From Allobrachymonas sp. (GTDB lineage Bacteria; Pseudomonadota; Gammaproteobacteria; Burkholderiales; Burkholderiaceae_C): a stretch of 13,552 nucleotides of DNA. The DNA is taken from the NCBI GenBank assembly GCA_012036375.1, contig JAAUOI010000047.1, positions 1 through 13,552 of the forward strand, given 5' to 3'. Position 1 is the stretch's first letter. The number at the start of each line of letters is the position of its first letter. Under the pieces are notes generated by a model. The model saw only the letters and a list, made by a program, of their open reading frames with translations. It ran no database searches and was not told the origin of the DNA. A program made the translations under genes and the position numbers. This document shows, piece after piece, positions 12,656-13,552 of the stretch.

Positions 12656-13552
12656 ATGCAAGAGGATGCTATCTTTTTTGAAGCCCCCGACGCTTCCCGA
12701 AAAAATGCGGGTAACCGCGTTTGGGCGGTCGGCGCACTCGTCTCGGCCATTGCCGACACGCTGCAAGCGCGTTTTGCCAGCGTGACGGTGCAAGGCGAGA
12801 TCAGCGGCTTTTCTCGCGCGGCCAGTGGGCATTGCTATTTTTCGCTCAAGGATGCGCAGGGGCAGCTGCGTTGCGCGATGTTTCGCCGCGCCGCGCAGAT
12901 GCTGGATTTTTCGCCGAAAGAGGGCGATTTGGTGCAGGTGCGCGGGCGCGTGGCGGTGTATGAGCCGCGCGGTGATTTGCAGCTGATTGTGGAGAGCTTG
13001 CAAAAAGCCGGGCAGGGGGCGTTGTTTGAGCAGTTTTTGAAGCTCAAGGCCAAGTTAGAGACGGAAGGTTTGTTTGATGCGGCGAGGAAACGCGACATTC
13101 CACTTGCGCCGCGCGGCATTGGCCTCGTCACTTCGCTGGGCGCAGCGGCGCTGCAAGATGTGATCACGGCGCTGGCTAGGCGCGTGCCGCATATCCCGGT
13201 GTGGCTCGCGAGTGCGAGCGTACAAGGCACAGGCGCGCCCCAAGAGTTGATCGAGGCGCTATCAAAACTATATCACTCTGCGCAGTTTTCACGCCGGCTA
13301 GAGGTCGATTTGGCTTCAAAACTGCCCTGTATCGATGTGATCTTGATCGTGCGCGGCGGCGGCAGTTTGGAAGATTTGTGGGCGTTTAACGATGAGCAAC
13401 TCGTGCGCACCATCGCGCAAAGCCCTGTGCCTGTCATCAGCGGCGTAGGGCACGAGACGGATTTCACTCTCTGCGATTTCGTCGCGGACCTGCGCGCGCC
13501 CACGCCCACCGCCGCCGCCGAACTCTGCGCTACCGAGCGGGGCGCGTGGCTC
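12656..13552 (+). CDS. xseA: Exodeoxyribonuclease VII large subunit, N-terminal part
   Basis: The first 299 codons are present and the gene runs off the right edge. XseA with the small subunit XseB digests single-stranded DNA in the cytoplasm. An OB-fold occupies roughly residues 20-110 (VWAVGALVSAIADTLQARFA, then GEISGFSRAASGHCYFSLKD and DLVQVRGRVAVYEPRGDLQL). The catalytic domain follows, with GIGLVTSLGAAALQDVITAL, VILIVRGGGSLEDLWAFNDE, VISGVGHETDFTLCDFVADL and RAPTPTAAAEL, all well-known family blocks. ATG 12656 is the likely start although no strong ribosome site is seen. No frameshift is present in this part. It is divergent from exbB. Confidence 0.96.
   Translation, partial: MQEDAIFFEAPDASRKNAGNRVWAVGALVSAIADTLQARFASVTVQGEISGFSRAASGHCYFSLKDAQGQLRCAMFRRAAQMLDFSPKEGDLVQVRGRVAVYEPRGDLQLIVESLQKAGQGALFEQFLKLKAKLETEGLFDAARKRDIPLAPRGIGLVTSLGAAALQDVITALARRVPHIPVWLASASVQGTGAPQELIEALSKLYHSAQFSRRLEVDLASKLPCIDVILIVRGGGSLEDLWAFNDEQLVRTIAQSPVPVISGVGHETDFTLCDFVADLRAPTPTAAAELCATERGAWL

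Overview
The window looks like a chromosomal piece of a betaproteobacterium, most likely Burkholderiales and close to Comamonadaceae. The basis is the gene block xseA (divergent) / exbB-exbD-lpxK-Trm112-like-kdsB-adk, which is typical of that group, plus the protein sequences themselves. No rRNA, tRNA, CRISPR array or insertion sequence was seen. The left and right edges both cut genes: a RelE/ParE toxin on the left and xseA on the right.

Layout. (1) Positions 1-2355, minus strand: a toxin-antitoxin cluster. It holds a RelE/ParE-type toxin with its antitoxin, a vapBC remnant that lost the middle of the locus, a decayed helical gene with internal repeats, and a complete vapBC pair. (2) Positions 2468-5838, plus strand: msrA, then a compact operon of an ABC ATPase, an FtsX-like permease (split by a one-base frameshift), a small exported four-cysteine protein with a His-rich tail, and a DUF3299-type exported protein with a CxxC motif. 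This set looks like an envelope ABC system connected with metal or redox chemistry, though the substrate is not shown. (3) Positions 5886-7945, plus strand: an AEC-family permease and a Tat-exported metallo-beta-lactamase-fold hydrolase, closed by a strong bidirectional terminator. (4) Positions 8009-12583, minus strand: exbB, exbD, lpxK, Trm112-like, an orphan lipoprotein, kdsB and adk. LpxK and KdsB serve lipid A and Kdo synthesis, ExbBD energises outer-membrane transport, and Adk is housekeeping. (5) Positions 12656-13552, plus strand: the N-terminal part of xseA.

Two themes stand out. First, kdsB, lpxK (twice) and the FtsX-like permease are each interrupted by what looks like the loss of a single base; three of the four sites can be placed in runs of one base. 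Because KdsB and LpxK are normally essential, uncorrected sequencing or assembly errors are the leading explanation, and the split genes are annotated here as single genes. Second, two exported proteins (the hydrolase and the lipoprotein) have their best ribosome binding site in front of ATT rather than a standard start codon. The most promising biology is the ABC/four-Cys/DUF3299 operon, the toxin-antitoxin cluster with its duplicated junction, and the lipoprotein whose terminator runs directly into the kdsB start codon.
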